A stretch of DNA of 64,000 nucleotides from Giardia muris (GCA_006247105.1 CM016928.1:868001-932000), one strand, 5' to 3'; numbered from the stretch's first letter, positions 19,001-27,916 are shown. The notes: generated by a model from the letters alone, not told the origin. Translations and numbers: made by a program.

Positions 19001-20309
19001 GTTGATGAGCTGTTGTGGGCCCACTCATCCACGGGGTGTCAGGCTCATCAGGAGGTGTTTCACAGCGATACACTAGCGGAATATCTCGTGGGCGATCGAT
19101 GGACTTGGTGCTTGAAATCACCGAGCCAGATGGAGAGGGCATCCATGTATCCTCAGACATCTCGACTGGAGTTTCACAACGATAGACGAGTGAAACCTCT
19201 CGTGGCCTATCAGTCACGTTTGCAACCCTCAGCTGCGATGAACTAGGCTCCGGCATCCAGGTGTCCTCAGGAACCGCAGGAGGCGTCGGACAGCGGTGGA
19301 CGATCATCACCTCTCGGGGTCTATCAACAGATTTGGTGCCCATGGTGAGGCCATCACCTGGAGCCGCCTCCCAAGTGTCCTCGGACTTCTCAGGGGGAGT
19401 TTGGCAGCGGTAGACGAGAGGAATCTCCCGTGGCCTTTCAATCATAGGCGTGGGAGAGAGTTTCGCCTCCTCAGGGGCCGGCATCCATGTGTCATCAGGC
19501 GTGAAGAGAGGAGTGGGGATACGGTTGACTAGCTTCGGATCGGCTGGAGCAGCGCGAAAGGCCATTGGTGCGATCATCCCGTTTCGCAGAGCCTCTAGCT
19601 CCGCCTCCAGTCGGCGGATCACATCTTCGCACCCGGAGTGTTCGGCCTCAATGTCTCGGAGTCTCTCGATTTCAAGCGCGCTATCATCAAGCTGGCCTTT
19701 CAGCCTCTGGATCTCTCCAAGGAAAGCCATAGAGCTAGGCACCGAATTGTCACGCGGGGTTGAGGGTGCTGGGGCATATACGGGTGGGGGTGGTAATGGC
19801 TCGGAGGCGTAGACTAACTCCTGAAGCCTCTGGATCTCGTCATCCTTCTTCCGAAGGAGCGACGAGTACTCGTTTAGAGAGGCCGCAAGAGGAGCTGTAC
19901 CCATTGCAGGGGAGATGGAATCGATGCGTAGGGTCGTGATGTAGTCATTGAGCCTCTCAATCTCCTCGTCACGCTTGCGAATCTCCTCGCGAGCCTGTTC
20001 GACCTCTGCGGAGTGGGAAGCTAAGCCCGAGGAGGGGGGGGCTGGAAGCGGAAGCCCAATGATCAGCGCTTGGAGTCGAGCGATCTCAGTGTCCTTCGCG
20101 GAGATGATGAACTCGTAGTTTTCGCGGTCAACGACCGGAGAGATCTCTTTCGAGTGCGCCGCCCTATCGGCCAGCATCTCGTCTCTCAAGCTGAGAGCCT
20201 CCTCGAGCTCCTCAATTCTCGACTGCAGTCTGGAAATCTCCGCCTTGTAGATGGCGACGTCTAATGAAGCTTGCGCATAGGTGCCAGGTGGCGCCGATCC
20301 GTACTCCAT
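16023..20309 (-). CDS. long coiled-coil protein with internal 288-residue repeats
   Basis: The product has 1428 residues, starting at an ATG after CCTAAAAAA. Two kinds of unit alternate. The first is a coiled-coil block opening like YTELLREKDDEIARLQELV. Related copies are YSSLLRKKDDEIQRLQELVY, YESLLVQRASEIARLHGLL and YDKLIKEKDDENERLRVLL. The second is a linker built from roughly 38-residue motifs of the form DTW-x-P-x-P ... RPREIPLVYRC-x-TPP. Residues about 233-931 are encoded by a 864-bp direct repeat present 2.4 times. The C-terminal 350 residues are plain coiled coil. The short IPLVYRC/TPP motifs continue outside the DNA repeat in diverged form, so they are older than the large duplication. 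A structural role in the cytoskeleton is plausible but is not shown by the sequence. No enzyme, membrane or targeting motif is seen. Confidence 0.8.
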   Translation of the reverse strand: MEYGSAPPGTYAQASLDVAIYKAEISRLQSRIEELEEALSLRDEMLADRAAHSKEISPVVDRENYEFIISAKDTEIARLQALIIGLPLPAPPSSGLASHSAEVEQAREEIRKRDEEIERLNDYITTLRIDSISPAMGTAPLAASLNEYSSLLRKKDDEIQRLQELVYASEPLPPPPVYAPAPSTPRDNSVPSSMAFLGEIQRLKGQLDDSALEIERLRDIEAEHSGCEDVIRRLEAELEALRNGMIAPMAFRAAPADPKLVNRIPTPLFTPDDTWMPAPEEAKLSPTPMIERPREIPLVYRCQTPPEKSEDTWEAAPGDGLTMGTKSVDRPREVMIVHRCPTPPAVPEDTWMPEPSSSQLRVANVTDRPREVSLVYRCETPVEMSEDTWMPSPSGSVISSTKSIDRPRDIPLVYRCETPPDEPDTPWMSGPTTAHQPAACMSLEPAVDYTELLREKDDEIARLQELVKNSPRAQEGSLINPLPYLSEIQRMQNSLDDRDQELERLRNIEAEHAECDERIHQLEAELEALRNGMIAPMAFRAAPADPKLVNRIPTPLFTPDDTWMPAPEEAKLSPTPMIERPREIPLVYRCQTPPEKSEDTWEAAPGDGLTMGTKSVDRPREVMIVHRCPTPPAVPEDTWMPEPSSSQLRVANVTDRPREVSLVYRCETPVEMSEDTWMPSPSGSVISSTKSIDRPRDIPLVYRCETPPDEPDTPWMSGPTTAHQPAACMSLEPAVDYTELLREKDDEIARLQELVKNSPRAQEGSLINPLPYLSEIQRMQNSLDDRDQELERLRNIEAEHAECDERIHQLEAELEALRNGMIAPMAFRAAPADPKLVNRIPTPLFTPDDTWMPAPEEAKLSPTPMIERPREIPLVYRCQTPPEKSEDTWEAAPGDGLTMGTKSVDRPREVMIVHRCPTPPAVPEDTWMPEPGSGDQVLGVASVSALPKEIPLVTRLPTPEPDGFSYIPSTAPDPGLCLSYTPQTVSIDEADALRQRIADLEDEVARLTAQASTNSSLGLPTAYSSGSIPLVTRLPTPEPMPYDTWQAEPGSEVIRAAPANIAVPRSVELVTRLSTPPIGPYDTWPLAYDTASPASYASALPLPVLREAPIIPAASISIDYESLLVQRASEIARLHGLLASNALRLEEACKQVAERDAQIVNLRNQLSTFSSQSTLELLGSPDPEIQRQLAELKERLHDRDTLIRDSIYHRDEAIQREREAAELQQEVNALRAQLADRELAKTLSRGPRDGPDYDKLIKEKDDENERLRVLLHQRMITERSKYSTPTVVAPTFPLPQSSAPATPAQMELVRKLDEKSRLASHLMGTIREQNDSYRALQEAHSAQSRRCSALEETLRRQESTISSLVRTPTFSARGSVADSDIPGGTPTTGAAEILALRSIIAEKDREISTLRTRLNENTQTLASLSGLV
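17517..18380 (-). repeat. 864-bp direct repeat, copy 1 (complete)
   Basis: This is the most C-terminal copy in the protein. It runs from the shared AGGCTCCGGCATCCAGG to the base before the same string recurs at 18381. It encodes 288 residues in frame. By eye it is identical to copy 2, even in reading frames that are not translated, which means little or no time has passed since duplication. Confidence 0.9.
18381..19244 (-). repeat. 864-bp direct repeat, copy 2 (complete)
   Basis: This is the second complete unit, directly abutting copies 1 and 3. The period of 864 bases is a multiple of three, so the frame is kept. It holds one coiled-coil block and four DTW-type motifs. Confidence 0.9.
19245..19611 (-). 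repeat. 864-bp direct repeat, copy 3 (partial, 367 bp)
   Basis: This partial unit matches the first 367 bases of the others, up to GCCTCCAGT. After that, TCGGCGG replaces TTGGTGA. The boundary falls at the junction between the DTW-motif linker and a coiled-coil block, and the following coil is a diverged homologue rather than unrelated sequence. Confidence 0.88.
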
Positions 20310-20557
20310 TTTTTTAGGACCCGGTCCAGGTATGCAATCTCAGGTTGGACTCAAGAAAGGATGAGAGAGTGGTGTGCTTTGAAAGAAGGTGGACGGCGCC
20401 TGTCGGAACATGGACGGGACCATCCTGGTGACTGCCTCGCGGTCGGGCCACCCCTGCCTTGCATGGTGCCAGCGGTCGGGCCGGCGGTAACGTTCACTAC
20501 ACAGGTCAAAGCAAGGCTCTGATTGTTGAAGGACTTAGAAAGCGCGCCGATTCCAAA

Positions 20558-21223
20558 TCAATCCGATTTACTCGGGACTTCGGGATCAGTCTTAGGCTCA
20601 TAACGAGTCCCCTTCTCGAGAGCAGCTAGACAAGCATCCCGAAGGGCTGTTGACGCGAACTTGAGGAGGTAGACACCCGCCTCGTTGGTTACGGAGTTAT
20701 TGAGGCCGATCTTGATATACCGTTGGCCCTCAGCCGCGATGGTATTCTCGGCGGAGACTCGACTGTTTAGGACCGTGACGTTTGTTCCGACACGAGAGAA
20801 GACGAGCTGACGTTCTCCATCAGTGTTGGGAGGCTGCTTGACCTGGGCATACCCTTTGTTCTGCGTGGCCCATTCCTTCTTCTCCTTATCGAAGCGATAG
20901 AGCTCGAGGTCACGGCCTTCGAAGAGGCTATCCTTATCGAGATACTCGTCTCGTGACACCTCTGCAGATTGAGGGCTCTTCCTAACTGCGACGTTATCCG
21001 AGCCCTTAGAGGTTCGGGATTCTGCGGGATTGGCTATCTCCTTGGAAACTGGAGGAGGTTTGAAGTTGAAGGTCAATGTGGGGTTTTCTGAGGGTAATGA
21101 TAGTTGTCCAAAGGAGAACTTCGGGAGTTTCTCAAAGGTCTCATCGGCTTTCGAGGGTGCACGGTCTTCCCGCACTGCCTCGGACTCCTTACGGAACCCT
21201 GGAAATTCTGTGCCTTCCGACAT
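20558..21223 (-). CDS. RanBP1-domain protein
   Basis: The product has 221 residues, with an ATG after GGGAAAA. Residues 1-90 are Ser/Glu/Lys-rich, with short FSFGQL and FNFKPP motifs that resemble nucleoporin-type phenylalanine repeats. Residues about 100-205 form a Ran-binding domain: LFEGRDLELYRFDKE-x-KEW, then RQLVFSRVGTNVTVLNSRV and YLLKFAS. The order (acidic R-x-L-x-RF, W, R-x-x-x-R, then L-x-F) is that of RanBP1/Nup50/RanBP2 domains. Such proteins bind RanGTP and help release cargo in nucleocytoplasmic transport. The FG-like N-terminus leans towards a Nup50-type role rather than plain cytosolic RanBP1, but this is inference. Confidence 0.75.
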   Translation of the reverse strand: MSEGTEFPGFRKESEAVREDRAPSKADETFEKLPKFSFGQLSLPSENPTLTFNFKPPPVSKEIANPAESRTSKGSDNVAVRKSPQSAEVSRDEYLDKDSLFEGRDLELYRFDKEKKEWATQNKGYAQVKQPPNTDGERQLVFSRVGTNVTVLNSRVSAENTIAAEGQRYIKIGLNNSVTNEAGVYLLKFASTALRDACLAALEKGTRYEPKTDPEVPSKSD

Positions 21224-21650
21224 TTTTCCCGAGCTTATTGTGAGTGTATTTGTCTTGGCTTTGTTTATATCTTCTGAGACTGAATAGAGATAACGGAGGC
21301 ATAGGGAATGTTTCTCCTCTTTCTTGATGGACAGTCATGACGTGTTCGGAAGTCCTCTTTGAACTGTAGATCGAGGGGGACTTCTCTCTTCTAGATGGGT
21401 GAAGTGAGACATATATGGGCATTGGTGGGACAATAAGAGTCTTCATTCCTGTTCCTATTCCTCATCATACGGAAGAACACACACACCTATGGACAAGGCC
21501 CTGCTCAGTGTATATGGAAGCTAGTAGTCCGGATCAAAATGGCATGCCTCTTCAAGAAGGAGAAGAAAGCCTAGTAGTCCTTATTTCTTTACATCTCGTG
21601 TGAATTCCATCAAGAATAGAACTAATTCCATCCTGCCCCTCAACTATACT
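21224..21650. other. 427-bp divergent intergenic region
   Basis: This region separates the starts of the RanBP1-domain gene (minus) and the Ulp1-like protease (plus). It holds only short unsupported open frames. The decamer CTAGTAGTCC occurs twice, about 47 bases apart, within roughly 130 bases of the protease start. No RNA gene is recognised. The base next to the minus-strand start is A/T-rich, as expected for an initiator. Confidence 0.5.
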
Positions 21651-23438
21651 ATGAAGACCCCAACCCGTCTGATGTCTCCTTTCATGACAAAGTCAACGCC
21701 ATCATCGCCTCTGCTTATCACGCCTCCGAGACTCGGGATGGAGAAGGCTGAATCCCAGAAGGGAACTGGGTCTACACGGCAATTGGAGGAGATAGGTGAG
21801 CCCGCTCTCAAGAGGTGGGAGTATGATCGTGTAACTGACCATTTACATGGGTCACGGCCTCGTTCGAAGCCGAGTAACCCCATCCCCGAATATATACATA
21901 GACCAAGCACTTATTGCCCCACGCTTGATATGCCCATAACCGCTCCCTTTGACCCTCAGATATCCACTACGACACGTTCCATGACCACCACTACCATTGC
22001 CATGGAGGATACGACTCAGACTACTACATCTACGACGATGGGGACGACAGCGACAGTGCTGAACTCAAGTGTACCATTACAAGTACCTACAAGAGAGAGT
22101 CCCTATCGTGACGCTTATCAGACCATCAAGGCACAAGAAGGACAAGACTTCATACTCCTTAAACGGCAGTATCGGTATTATCGAATCCTTCCATTCGACT
22201 TACCATCGTTAGACTATCTTTCTCAGGAGTCCCCCTTTGACTCTTCGATAGCCAACGCCTTGATCAATATTCTGTGCGCTCAGGGCATCTTCTCCTTTTC
22301 TCTTGCGAATCTGGAACCTCTTTGTCCAATGCAGAAAGCGTTGTTCTTAAGCTTAGTTCTGTTTCAAAAGGGAGAGCTTGGGAAGTATTTCCATCTGAAA
22401 CAAGTGATGTCCAACCTCATAACCGATGAGCTTAGCGTCAATCCAAATAGACAGCTTCCACCAGAGTGCTGCACGAAAGCTTTCACCCTCCTTGGAAAAG
22501 CCGACCAAGAGGAGCGTAATAGTCAACTGTTACGTTCTATTTTGTCGTATCAGGAGGCCTTTCGTATGGCCTTGAAGCCGGACTACTCCGCCTGTAGGTC
22601 TATGCCGATCTCAAACGACGACAGAATGAAGATCTGGAATACCTTCAATACTTATTCTCAAGTCCCAGAGTTAAGGGGAAAGGAGTTCAAATACCTCAAG
22701 AGCCGGTCATACATTAGCGACCTACTCCTTGATGTGATGCTACAACACCTTTTTTTAGTCGCAGAAGCATTCCACCAAGCAAAGACATTAGTGATTCCTT
22801 CTCACCTGTTCTCCTCAATATCGAACGACATCATTAATGCTACTAGTCGTCAATTGGAAAGGAAGTCCTTTGAGTTCTCCCAGCTCGACTTACTCGTCTC
22901 ACCCGTCTGTCATAGCAATCATTGGATGTGCTATTTATTCATCGGCGAGAAGTCGACGTTGGGGGCGAAGCTATGTAGCCAGGGGTGCTCAGAAGCCGTT
23001 GGTGTCTATATCCACATTGATCCCTTTAATCACACCGTTCCAAGAGAAGAAGACCTCATTATCATACAAACCCTTGCAAAGACCCTAGACTCAAGCCTGA
23101 ATGGTAATGGGGCTGGTCCATTGAAGGTGGTTACCGCCACCGTTCCCAAACAGGTCCATAGTGGAGACTGCGGCTTTTATATCGTCGCTACCGTCTTGCA
23201 TTTACTATACCTTCTTATAGACCCTCATGTCTCCATTCCCATCCATGGCCTCAATTGGGAGGAGATGTACTGCAGTAACATCCCACATAACCTTCGGTCA
23301 TGGTATTTGCATTACTTCTTCTGCTCATCACAACTTGATGATGCTAAATCTTCCGGGTCAGTACGGATAGGACTGAGACTTGAGCCCGACTCAGACCCAC
23401 AAGACCCTTCGAGTATTGAGCTCATCTCCGAGGAATGA
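21651..23438 (+). CDS. Ulp1/SENP-type SUMO protease (C48)
   Basis: The product has 595 residues from the ATG at 21651 (leader CAACTATACT). A longer reading from 21600 would start with GTG and is rejected. Residues 1-170 are low-complexity and Thr/Ser/Pro-rich. The C-terminal third is a C48 peptidase core: SNHW (about residue 424, catalytic His), HIDPFNH (about 455, catalytic Asp), and PKQVHSGDCGFYI (about 500-510, oxyanion Gln and catalytic Cys). A segment YISDLLLDVMLQH upstream fits the usual substrate-groove helix. All three triad residues are present, so an active SUMO-processing or deconjugating enzyme is expected. Its last 127 bases overlap the 3' end of the gene on the opposite strand. 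Confidence 0.83.
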   Translation: MKTPTRLMSPFMTKSTPSSPLLITPPRLGMEKAESQKGTGSTRQLEEIGEPALKRWEYDRVTDHLHGSRPRSKPSNPIPEYIHRPSTYCPTLDMPITAPFDPQISTTTRSMTTTTIAMEDTTQTTTSTTMGTTATVLNSSVPLQVPTRESPYRDAYQTIKAQEGQDFILLKRQYRYYRILPFDLPSLDYLSQESPFDSSIANALINILCAQGIFSFSLANLEPLCPMQKALFLSLVLFQKGELGKYFHLKQVMSNLITDELSVNPNRQLPPECCTKAFTLLGKADQEERNSQLLRSILSYQEAFRMALKPDYSACRSMPISNDDRMKIWNTFNTYSQVPELRGKEFKYLKSRSYISDLLLDVMLQHLFLVAEAFHQAKTLVIPSHLFSSISNDIINATSRQLERKSFEFSQLDLLVSPVCHSNHWMCYLFIGEKSTLGAKLCSQGCSEAVGVYIHIDPFNHTVPREEDLIIIQTLAKTLDSSLNGNGAGPLKVVTATVPKQVHSGDCGFYIVATVLHLLYLLIDPHVSIPIHGLNWEEMYCSNIPHNLRSWYLHYFFCSSQLDDAKSSGSVRIGLRLEPDSDPQDPSSIELISEE

Positions 23439-26400
23439 CCAGTGCAAGCATGTAGAACCTTCAATACATTGGGGGAAAATGGGCATAGTTCCACAAAGGG
23501 CATCCATGGCCTTTTCTCATCATTCATCTGACTCGTTAGATTCAACATTGAGCTCCTTTGGAACTTCCATAGCTTGTTAGGGCTTCCAAGAAAGTTCTGG
23601 AGCAACCTCCTATTGGAGAGTAATGTCGCCTCGCTTAGACTAAGTGTCCCCCCAGTGCTTGGTTCAAGAGTCCCAGGCCTTGTGCGACGATATCGTGAGA
23701 CACATAGGTAGATGGATATGATAATACACCCCAACATGAAGATCACAATGAATGCCTCAAGTGCCATCGTTGATGGACTAATCTCGTTCGCCGCACTTTG
23801 TCCACTCAGCAATATCTCTCCAACCCGTTCTCGTATCTGTGGGTCGACCCTGTAACGCAAATAAGCGACGGGGCCAGGAGCACTATCGATGTCCAATGAG
23901 ACCGTGTATATCACAGCTCCTGGAAGGATCCCAGGCACCTTGGTTGGATCATATGGCTTCCACACCCTATCTCGAAACGACAGGCATGAAAACGAGCCTC
24001 TATCCTCGGTGCTTTGCTCAACCTCCATCCTCGACGTACAAACGTCCTCAGGATTGACAACCGTCCCAGGGATAAGCGCATAGAACTGTTGGCTTGTCCT
24101 ACTGGGCTCGGTATTGTTAAAATATGCCAGAGATAGGGGGACTGGGAGATAGGCAAGATATGCTCGTTCTGGAGAGATAACGCCTGCCGCCATCAGAAGT
24201 CGTCGATCTGAAAGAAGAGTTTCATTAACCAGGTTGAGGGGCGTATCAAATAGCCTAGTCCTTTCGACTTGGGTCGTCAGAATAGGCCGTATGGGAGTTG
24301 CCTTTCGACATAGGCGAACCTCCCGTACGGCCGTTTCGATCCCATTATAGTGGCCCCAAAGATAAATGCTGCCTCTCTGACTTATTACTCCCTGGTAAGG
24401 AATAGAGATCAAACGATTCACCGAGGCCTGATAAAACGCCGCCTTACCATATATCTGATTCGCATCTGTGGTCTCTCTTGGATCGTAAGAAGAGACGAAG
24501 ATCGTCCCGTCGGGAATTGTAGCCTCGAAAGCGCGTATACCGACGAAGGGCTCCTCAAGATCGTAGCAGCCTTCCTTATATGAGAAGAGCACCGCGCCAT
24601 CAACAACTGTCGCAACCGTCTTGCGATATAGCTGAATGTCAAGAAAGAGTGTGGGCGGGACCAGACCTACCCCGGAGGTTTGGGCACATACTCCATACGC
24701 TGTTACCCTCAAAGAGCTCTGTCCAAGCTCTTCGCAAGGACAGGTAGTCCTATTATCAGAGCCCTCTTCCGCCCGTACTTGTGCATCATAACCTATGGGC
24801 AGAAATGGACATGGGGTACACATGGGGAGAATAAGGGCCTGCGACCTCCTGGCAGCGGTGGTCGCAAGCTGATCCACATCAATCACCACATACTTGGTTC
24901 CATAACCGGGAATTGTCATATTCGCCAGAACGGCCGATTCCAATCCTGAGATTCGTAAAACAAGCTCATCCTCACCATAATTGTTAACTTTGACCGTATC
25001 GGGATAGATGGTGGAGGTCAAAGGCACCGTAAACGATTGGAGCGGGTCCATTGCCGAGTAGAAGGTGCAAGCCTGACAGGCCTTTGTCTTCGCCCTTGTC
25101 GCTGGCTCACAACACGTCGCATGATCCTTCAGTATTTGTAATGAGACGAACGTTGGGGTCGAGCTAAGATCTTGTCGGATTGATAGGAACACCCCATTCA
25201 GAGTGAAGGATCCCTTCTCGGCGACAACTGATAAGACCTCTCCATCCCTTAATAGTCCGGAGGCGTAGTCCGTCATACTACAAGCCTGGCGTAAAAGAGG
25301 GAAGACCCCCGGCTGTGGATATCCTCCTTGCCCAAGATAACAGTACCCAGCTCGTCGAATGGCTCCTGGCAAGCATCCATCCAGTGCACCTAGAAGATTA
25401 TTCGCCCTAGCATACCGCTTTAAGAGGAGTGCTGGTTGAAAGCCGAAAGGATTCTCATCGAGGCCATTAAGCCCAGAGGCCGCAATGTATAGCTTCTCGA
25501 CCGCTCCCGGCAGAGACTCCAAGCCCTCTGGCCGTATATACTGGTACCCTCCTATATCTGCACGAATCCAAGGGCTCATAATTGAGGTTTGTCCTCGAGC
25601 ATCAAACTCAATGGATTTGCCATTCGGACCATCGTTACTACCCAGGAGCGTTGGAGCACCAAATGCCAAGGGTGGTTCTGAATCCGGTTCAACAGATGCC
25701 TCAAAGACAGCATACTCTTGTTGCAGTGCTCGAATGGATAGCCGGTATGCAACGCAGGCCATGGGGCTTTCAGTAACTCTCCCTATGGCACAGAAGGTGA
25801 CATGCGTTGCGTTCGTAGCCTCGGACCAAAGGACCATTGGAAGGACCTCCGGAAGCTTGAAACCTTCGGAAATGTCCTCGGATCCATATAGACGTCCGTC
25901 ATACCCACTGTCCGGAGGTACAGTCCCAACGGCCAGAATGAGGCGACAGATCCAGTCGGGAGTACACTGCAATGTCAAAAGGAAGTAACCTGGAACGGAT
26001 AAAATGGCATACTGAGCATTCTCCGAGGGCGAGGTCGGATATAATACTCTGTAGGTGAAGGAGACATGCCCCTGGCCAGAAAGAAAGGCCGTTACATTGG
26101 TGGTCATCCCTCTTGGTCCTACAAGAACGACCTCTCCTGCTAAGGCCACAAGGCCACACCCACTGGACTGGTACGTGAAGATGGAAAGAGGGAAGTATTG
26201 CATGAGCGTCCCCGTGGGTCCCGTTACAAAGGTTGAGAGATTACAGAACTTCACGTCTTTTCCTGAGGGGAGTACGCCCGGGAACGCTTTCTCACAACGC
26301 CTGCTATGGTAATTGGGATAAAGGACTTCAGGACAACGAAAGTAGCACTCGTCCTCGCTACTTGCACCCCTATAATAGTATTCAGCTCGTTGATCTGTTG

Positions 26401-27916
26401 TTATCTCACAAGGAATGTAGTCTCCAGTCCCTGGGCAATAAAACCCTATCGGGCATGGGGCACAGCTCTTGCTCGGAGTGAGATATTCCCCAGCGGGACA
26501 CGTTCCAGCACGTGCGTGCGATGAATAAGACGAAATTGCCGTTGAACCAAAGATTCGAAGGCTTTGAAGCTCCTGATGAAGTCTGTCGAGCTCGACGACG
26601 TCCTGAGATTCAGCAGGGTATGCAAACCCATACCAGAAGGGCTCCCCGTGAAAGACGGAGAAGGAACCATCCTGTACCACCTCAAAGTGGATGTCTGCAT
26701 GCTGGTTGAAGAGGCCGGAAATAGTATGAAGGCCCTCATCAACGCAGGATAAAGGTTGGCTTGCCTGCAATTCCGTGTATACCGTTGAGAGGCAGTGCTT
26801 CAGCAGAGTCGTTGCAGTCTGATATGCGCACTTCTCGGCTCCCACCAATACATGCTCATCGAAGACGAGATTCACGCTCTCAATATTTGCGCTTGCAATG
26901 AAGTCACTGACAACCTTGATGATTTGTGCAATCGCAATGACGGTCTCCTCCGATATATCGTCGTATGCCGCCAAATACGTTGGATACAACCGTAGTAGGA
27001 TGATCGCCACTCGGGTAGCTAGAAGGCGCGAGTAGTGAACGGCAGATACTAACCACTGGCTCAGGATGAAGGCATCTTGGCTCGTCATCAAGGTGCTTCG
27101 ATGGCTTTCAAGGAGGGCTAAGAGACAGACGCTCTCGGGAGTCTTCAGATGCATAGGGCTCATCCCAGAGAAGCACCTCGAGCTAAGTCTGGCAACGTCT
27201 TGTAGGGAGGCGTCCGGAGTAATGTCGAGGCAACTAAGAAGGGCGGTTTCATCGTTCATTGTTGGTAATTGAGCATCGATCAAGTGCCGAAGGAGTAGAC
27301 GAAGAGTTTTGCTGAACGACTCCTGGCCATCAAGATAGAGGGAGAAGATGTACTCCAAAGGCTGCAAGGCGGTAGGTGGACACGCCCCGAAGCTCTCTCC
27401 GAAATACTTTACGGCATACCTGTCTAGGCTGATATCAAGATAGTTACCAGAGAGGACCTCCGTTCTGAAGCGGGTGGCAAGCGGTTCGAGTAGTTCTTTA
27501 AGGCGTAGTTGGCCGCTCTTGACAAGGCCTTTAACTCTCATTACACGTTCGCAAGTAGACTCGATGTTACTACCAATGAGGACATCGACGAGCATATGCG
27601 ACACATGGAAGGCCTCCTCAGGCTCCTCCTCCATCCGTCCTACAAGCTCCAGTACTGTCAGCTCCATAGCCACTAAGGCGGTCGTCCTTTTGGAGGCATA
27701 CTGGCGTGCAAGTTTGGAAACCTCCGAAGTCACCTCCAGCGATCCGAGGGCGATGATCTCGTCAAGGTCGATGGCCAAGGAGACCTCGGAGGCCTTTACC
27801 CCGGGACCGTGGAGCTTCAACGCCTCGGGAGAAAGATCTAGGATTGAACATTGCTGAAGAAAAGTCCCATGGGCGGCCGCGTTATGGACGAGGGCGGCCG
27901 CGAGGAGGATGAGCAT
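23312..27916 (-). CDS. large type I membrane protein with Cys-rich ectodomain segment
   Basis: The product has 1534 residues. The open frame extends 117 codons further upstream, but those codons are antisense to the next gene. The ATG at 27916 follows GGATAATA and begins a clear signal peptide (MLILLAAALVHNAAAHG). Residues 20-470 are helical and Leu-rich. Residues about 475-560 are a Cys-rich segment of the GCC2/GCC3 (TNFR/ephrin-receptor-like) kind, with CPAGEYL, CAPCPIGFYCPGTG and CYFRCPE. The large middle is beta-rich. One membrane span lies near 1387-1408 (FIVIFMLGCIIISIYLCV), followed by basic RYRRTR and a tail of about 125 residues. This topology suggests a surface or endomembrane protein. 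It is not a VSP: no CRGKA tail is present. Its ligand and function are unknown. Confidence 0.75.
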   Translation of the reverse strand: MLILLAAALVHNAAAHGTFLQQCSILDLSPEALKLHGPGVKASEVSLAIDLDEIIALGSLEVTSEVSKLARQYASKRTTALVAMELTVLELVGRMEEEPEEAFHVSHMLVDVLIGSNIESTCERVMRVKGLVKSGQLRLKELLEPLATRFRTEVLSGNYLDISLDRYAVKYFGESFGACPPTALQPLEYIFSLYLDGQESFSKTLRLLLRHLIDAQLPTMNDETALLSCLDITPDASLQDVARLSSRCFSGMSPMHLKTPESVCLLALLESHRSTLMTSQDAFILSQWLVSAVHYSRLLATRVAIILLRLYPTYLAAYDDISEETVIAIAQIIKVVSDFIASANIESVNLVFDEHVLVGAEKCAYQTATTLLKHCLSTVYTELQASQPLSCVDEGLHTISGLFNQHADIHFEVVQDGSFSVFHGEPFWYGFAYPAESQDVVELDRLHQELQSLRIFGSTAISSYSSHARAGTCPAGEYLTPSKSCAPCPIGFYCPGTGDYIPCEITTDQRAEYYYRGASSEDECYFRCPEVLYPNYHSRRCEKAFPGVLPSGKDVKFCNLSTFVTGPTGTLMQYFPLSIFTYQSSGCGLVALAGEVVLVGPRGMTTNVTAFLSGQGHVSFTYRVLYPTSPSENAQYAILSVPGYFLLTLQCTPDWICRLILAVGTVPPDSGYDGRLYGSEDISEGFKLPEVLPMVLWSEATNATHVTFCAIGRVTESPMACVAYRLSIRALQQEYAVFEASVEPDSEPPLAFGAPTLLGSNDGPNGKSIEFDARGQTSIMSPWIRADIGGYQYIRPEGLESLPGAVEKLYIAASGLNGLDENPFGFQPALLLKRYARANNLLGALDGCLPGAIRRAGYCYLGQGGYPQPGVFPLLRQACSMTDYASGLLRDGEVLSVVAEKGSFTLNGVFLSIRQDLSSTPTFVSLQILKDHATCCEPATRAKTKACQACTFYSAMDPLQSFTVPLTSTIYPDTVKVNNYGEDELVLRISGLESAVLANMTIPGYGTKYVVIDVDQLATTAARRSQALILPMCTPCPFLPIGYDAQVRAEEGSDNRTTCPCEELGQSSLRVTAYGVCAQTSGVGLVPPTLFLDIQLYRKTVATVVDGAVLFSYKEGCYDLEEPFVGIRAFEATIPDGTIFVSSYDPRETTDANQIYGKAAFYQASVNRLISIPYQGVISQRGSIYLWGHYNGIETAVREVRLCRKATPIRPILTTQVERTRLFDTPLNLVNETLLSDRRLLMAAGVISPERAYLAYLPVPLSLAYFNNTEPSRTSQQFYALIPGTVVNPEDVCTSRMEVEQSTEDRGSFSCLSFRDRVWKPYDPTKVPGILPGAVIYTVSLDIDSAPGPVAYLRYRVDPQIRERVGEILLSGQSAANEISPSTMALEAFIVIFMLGCIIISIYLCVSRYRRTRPGTLEPSTGGTLSLSEATLLSNRRLLQNFLGSPNKLWKFQRSSMLNLTSQMNDEKRPWMPFVELCPFSPNVLKVLHACTGHSSEMSSILEGSCGSESGSSLSPIRTDPEDLASSSCDEQKK

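Noticed and set aside
17517..19611. The 864-bp repeat as a mobile element
   Set aside because: It is in-frame coding sequence with no terminal inverted repeats, transposase or target duplication; tandem duplication explains it.
21470..21495. ACACACACACC as an intron 3' end (consensus CT(A/G)ACACACAG)
   Set aside because: The branch CTRAC and final AG are absent, and no GTATGT donor lies at a sensible distance.
21600..21650. GTG start for the Ulp1-like protease
   Set aside because: Giardia initiates at ATG; the next in-frame ATG at 21651 has a suitable leader.
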